This document shows, one piece after another, positions 63,931 through 64,000 of a stretch of 64,000 nucleotides of DNA. Origin of the DNA: an uncultured Bacteroidia bacterium (lineage in GTDB: Bacteria > Bacteroidota > Bacteroidia > Bacteroidales > UBA932). A program made the position numbers and the translations under genes. A model generated the notes under the pieces. The model saw nothing but the letters and a program-made list of their open reading frames with translations, made no database searches and was not told the origin of the DNA. The stretch lies in assembly GCA_902801885.1 (NCBI GenBank), contig CADCJX010000001.1:129961-193960 (forward strand), in the 5' to 3' direction. The number at the start of each line of letters is the position of its first letter. The first letter of the stretch is position 1.

Positions 63931-64000
63931 TTACAATGCAGGATTATATGCCTCGCGGAGCAGGTTCCTCAGGGAATCGTAGGCGGGATCATCTATGTCT
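63931..64000 (-). CDS. 3' end of an unidentified gene (partial)
   Basis: An open frame of 22 codons enters from the right edge and ends in TAA at 63931-63933. The C-terminal residues include DDPAYDSLRNLLREAY and end NPAL. The codon choice (CTG, CTC, AGG) matches neighbouring genes. Too short to name. No hairpin terminator is visible before the NfeD promoter. Confidence 0.6.
   Translation of the reverse strand, partial: DIDDPAYDSLRNLLREAYNPAL

Noticed and set aside
1-64000. Search for CRISPR arrays, transposases, integrases, phage or conjugation genes
   Set aside because: No regularly spaced repeats and no such proteins were seen; the only repeats are the lipoprotein duplication and the tRNA-Arg hairpins.

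Overview
This window looks like chromosome from an uncultured, gut- or rumen-type member of the Bacteroidales. The evidence is a SusC/SusD pair with clustered glycoside hydrolases, many lipoproteins with short Bacteroidetes lipoboxes, promoters of the Bacteroidetes type (TTTG, 19-21 nt, TAnnTTTG), no obvious Shine-Dalgarno sites, the gene order parA-parB-DUF5683-mltD, a serine palmitoyltransferase-type enzyme and a pyruvate:ferredoxin oxidoreductase. GC looks roughly balanced and arginine is often encoded by AGG. No genus can be fixed from the sequence alone. I see no prophage, insertion sequence, CRISPR array or rRNA.

Layout. 1-2652: a c-type-cytochrome-like lipoprotein (partial) and a DUF6057-like membrane protein. 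2672-19491: a polysaccharide utilisation locus on the minus strand: GH31 (alpha-xylosidase type, with a PA14-like insert), GH2, GH3, GH51, SusC, SusD and a duplicated-domain surface lipoprotein, closed by a hairpin terminator. This enzyme set resembles the xyloglucan locus of Bacteroides ovatus, but no endo-xyloglucanase and no regulator lie in the window. 19525-23271: tRNA-Phe and a glycerophosphate module (phosphodiesterase, GlpT-like carrier, glycerol-1-phosphate dehydrogenase). 23337-29833: priA, parA, parB, DUF5683, mltD. 29834-41442: a HhH/barrel protein, a fused hpt-adk gene, obgE, a PAP2 phosphatase, murF, dut, a uracil permease, lptG/F, tgt, a nucleoside transporter and a zinc-ribbon protein.

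41663-42362: ssb, then an orphan ~185-nt transcription unit with a consensus promoter and a bidirectional terminator. 42363-48637: dTDP-L-rhamnose genes split between two divergent units, rfbB with the SPT-type gene, pdxA and rnhA on the minus strand, rfbD-rfbA-rfbC on the plus strand. 48619-55476: a tightly overlapping minus-strand operon of a GH127-like lipoprotein, a WYL regulator, an S9 peptidase and recG. 55477-55735: tRNA-Arg(CCG) with hairpin repeats. 55800-61489: a propeller lipoprotein translationally linked to fabD, then the pyruvate:ferredoxin oxidoreductase. 61572-63835: NfeD, flotillin and a small HTH protein. The last 70 bases hold the 3' end of a further minus-strand gene.

Most genes are housekeeping or conserved Bacteroidales genes. 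The unusual points are the hpt-adk fusion, a GH2 lacking its middle immunoglobulin-like domain, a GH127-fold protein without the metal-site residues, the orphan transcript after ssb, a recurring 4-5 nt spacing between the -7 box and ATG that implies leaderless mRNAs, and a GH31 promoter whose -33 box lies in the tRNA-Phe terminator.
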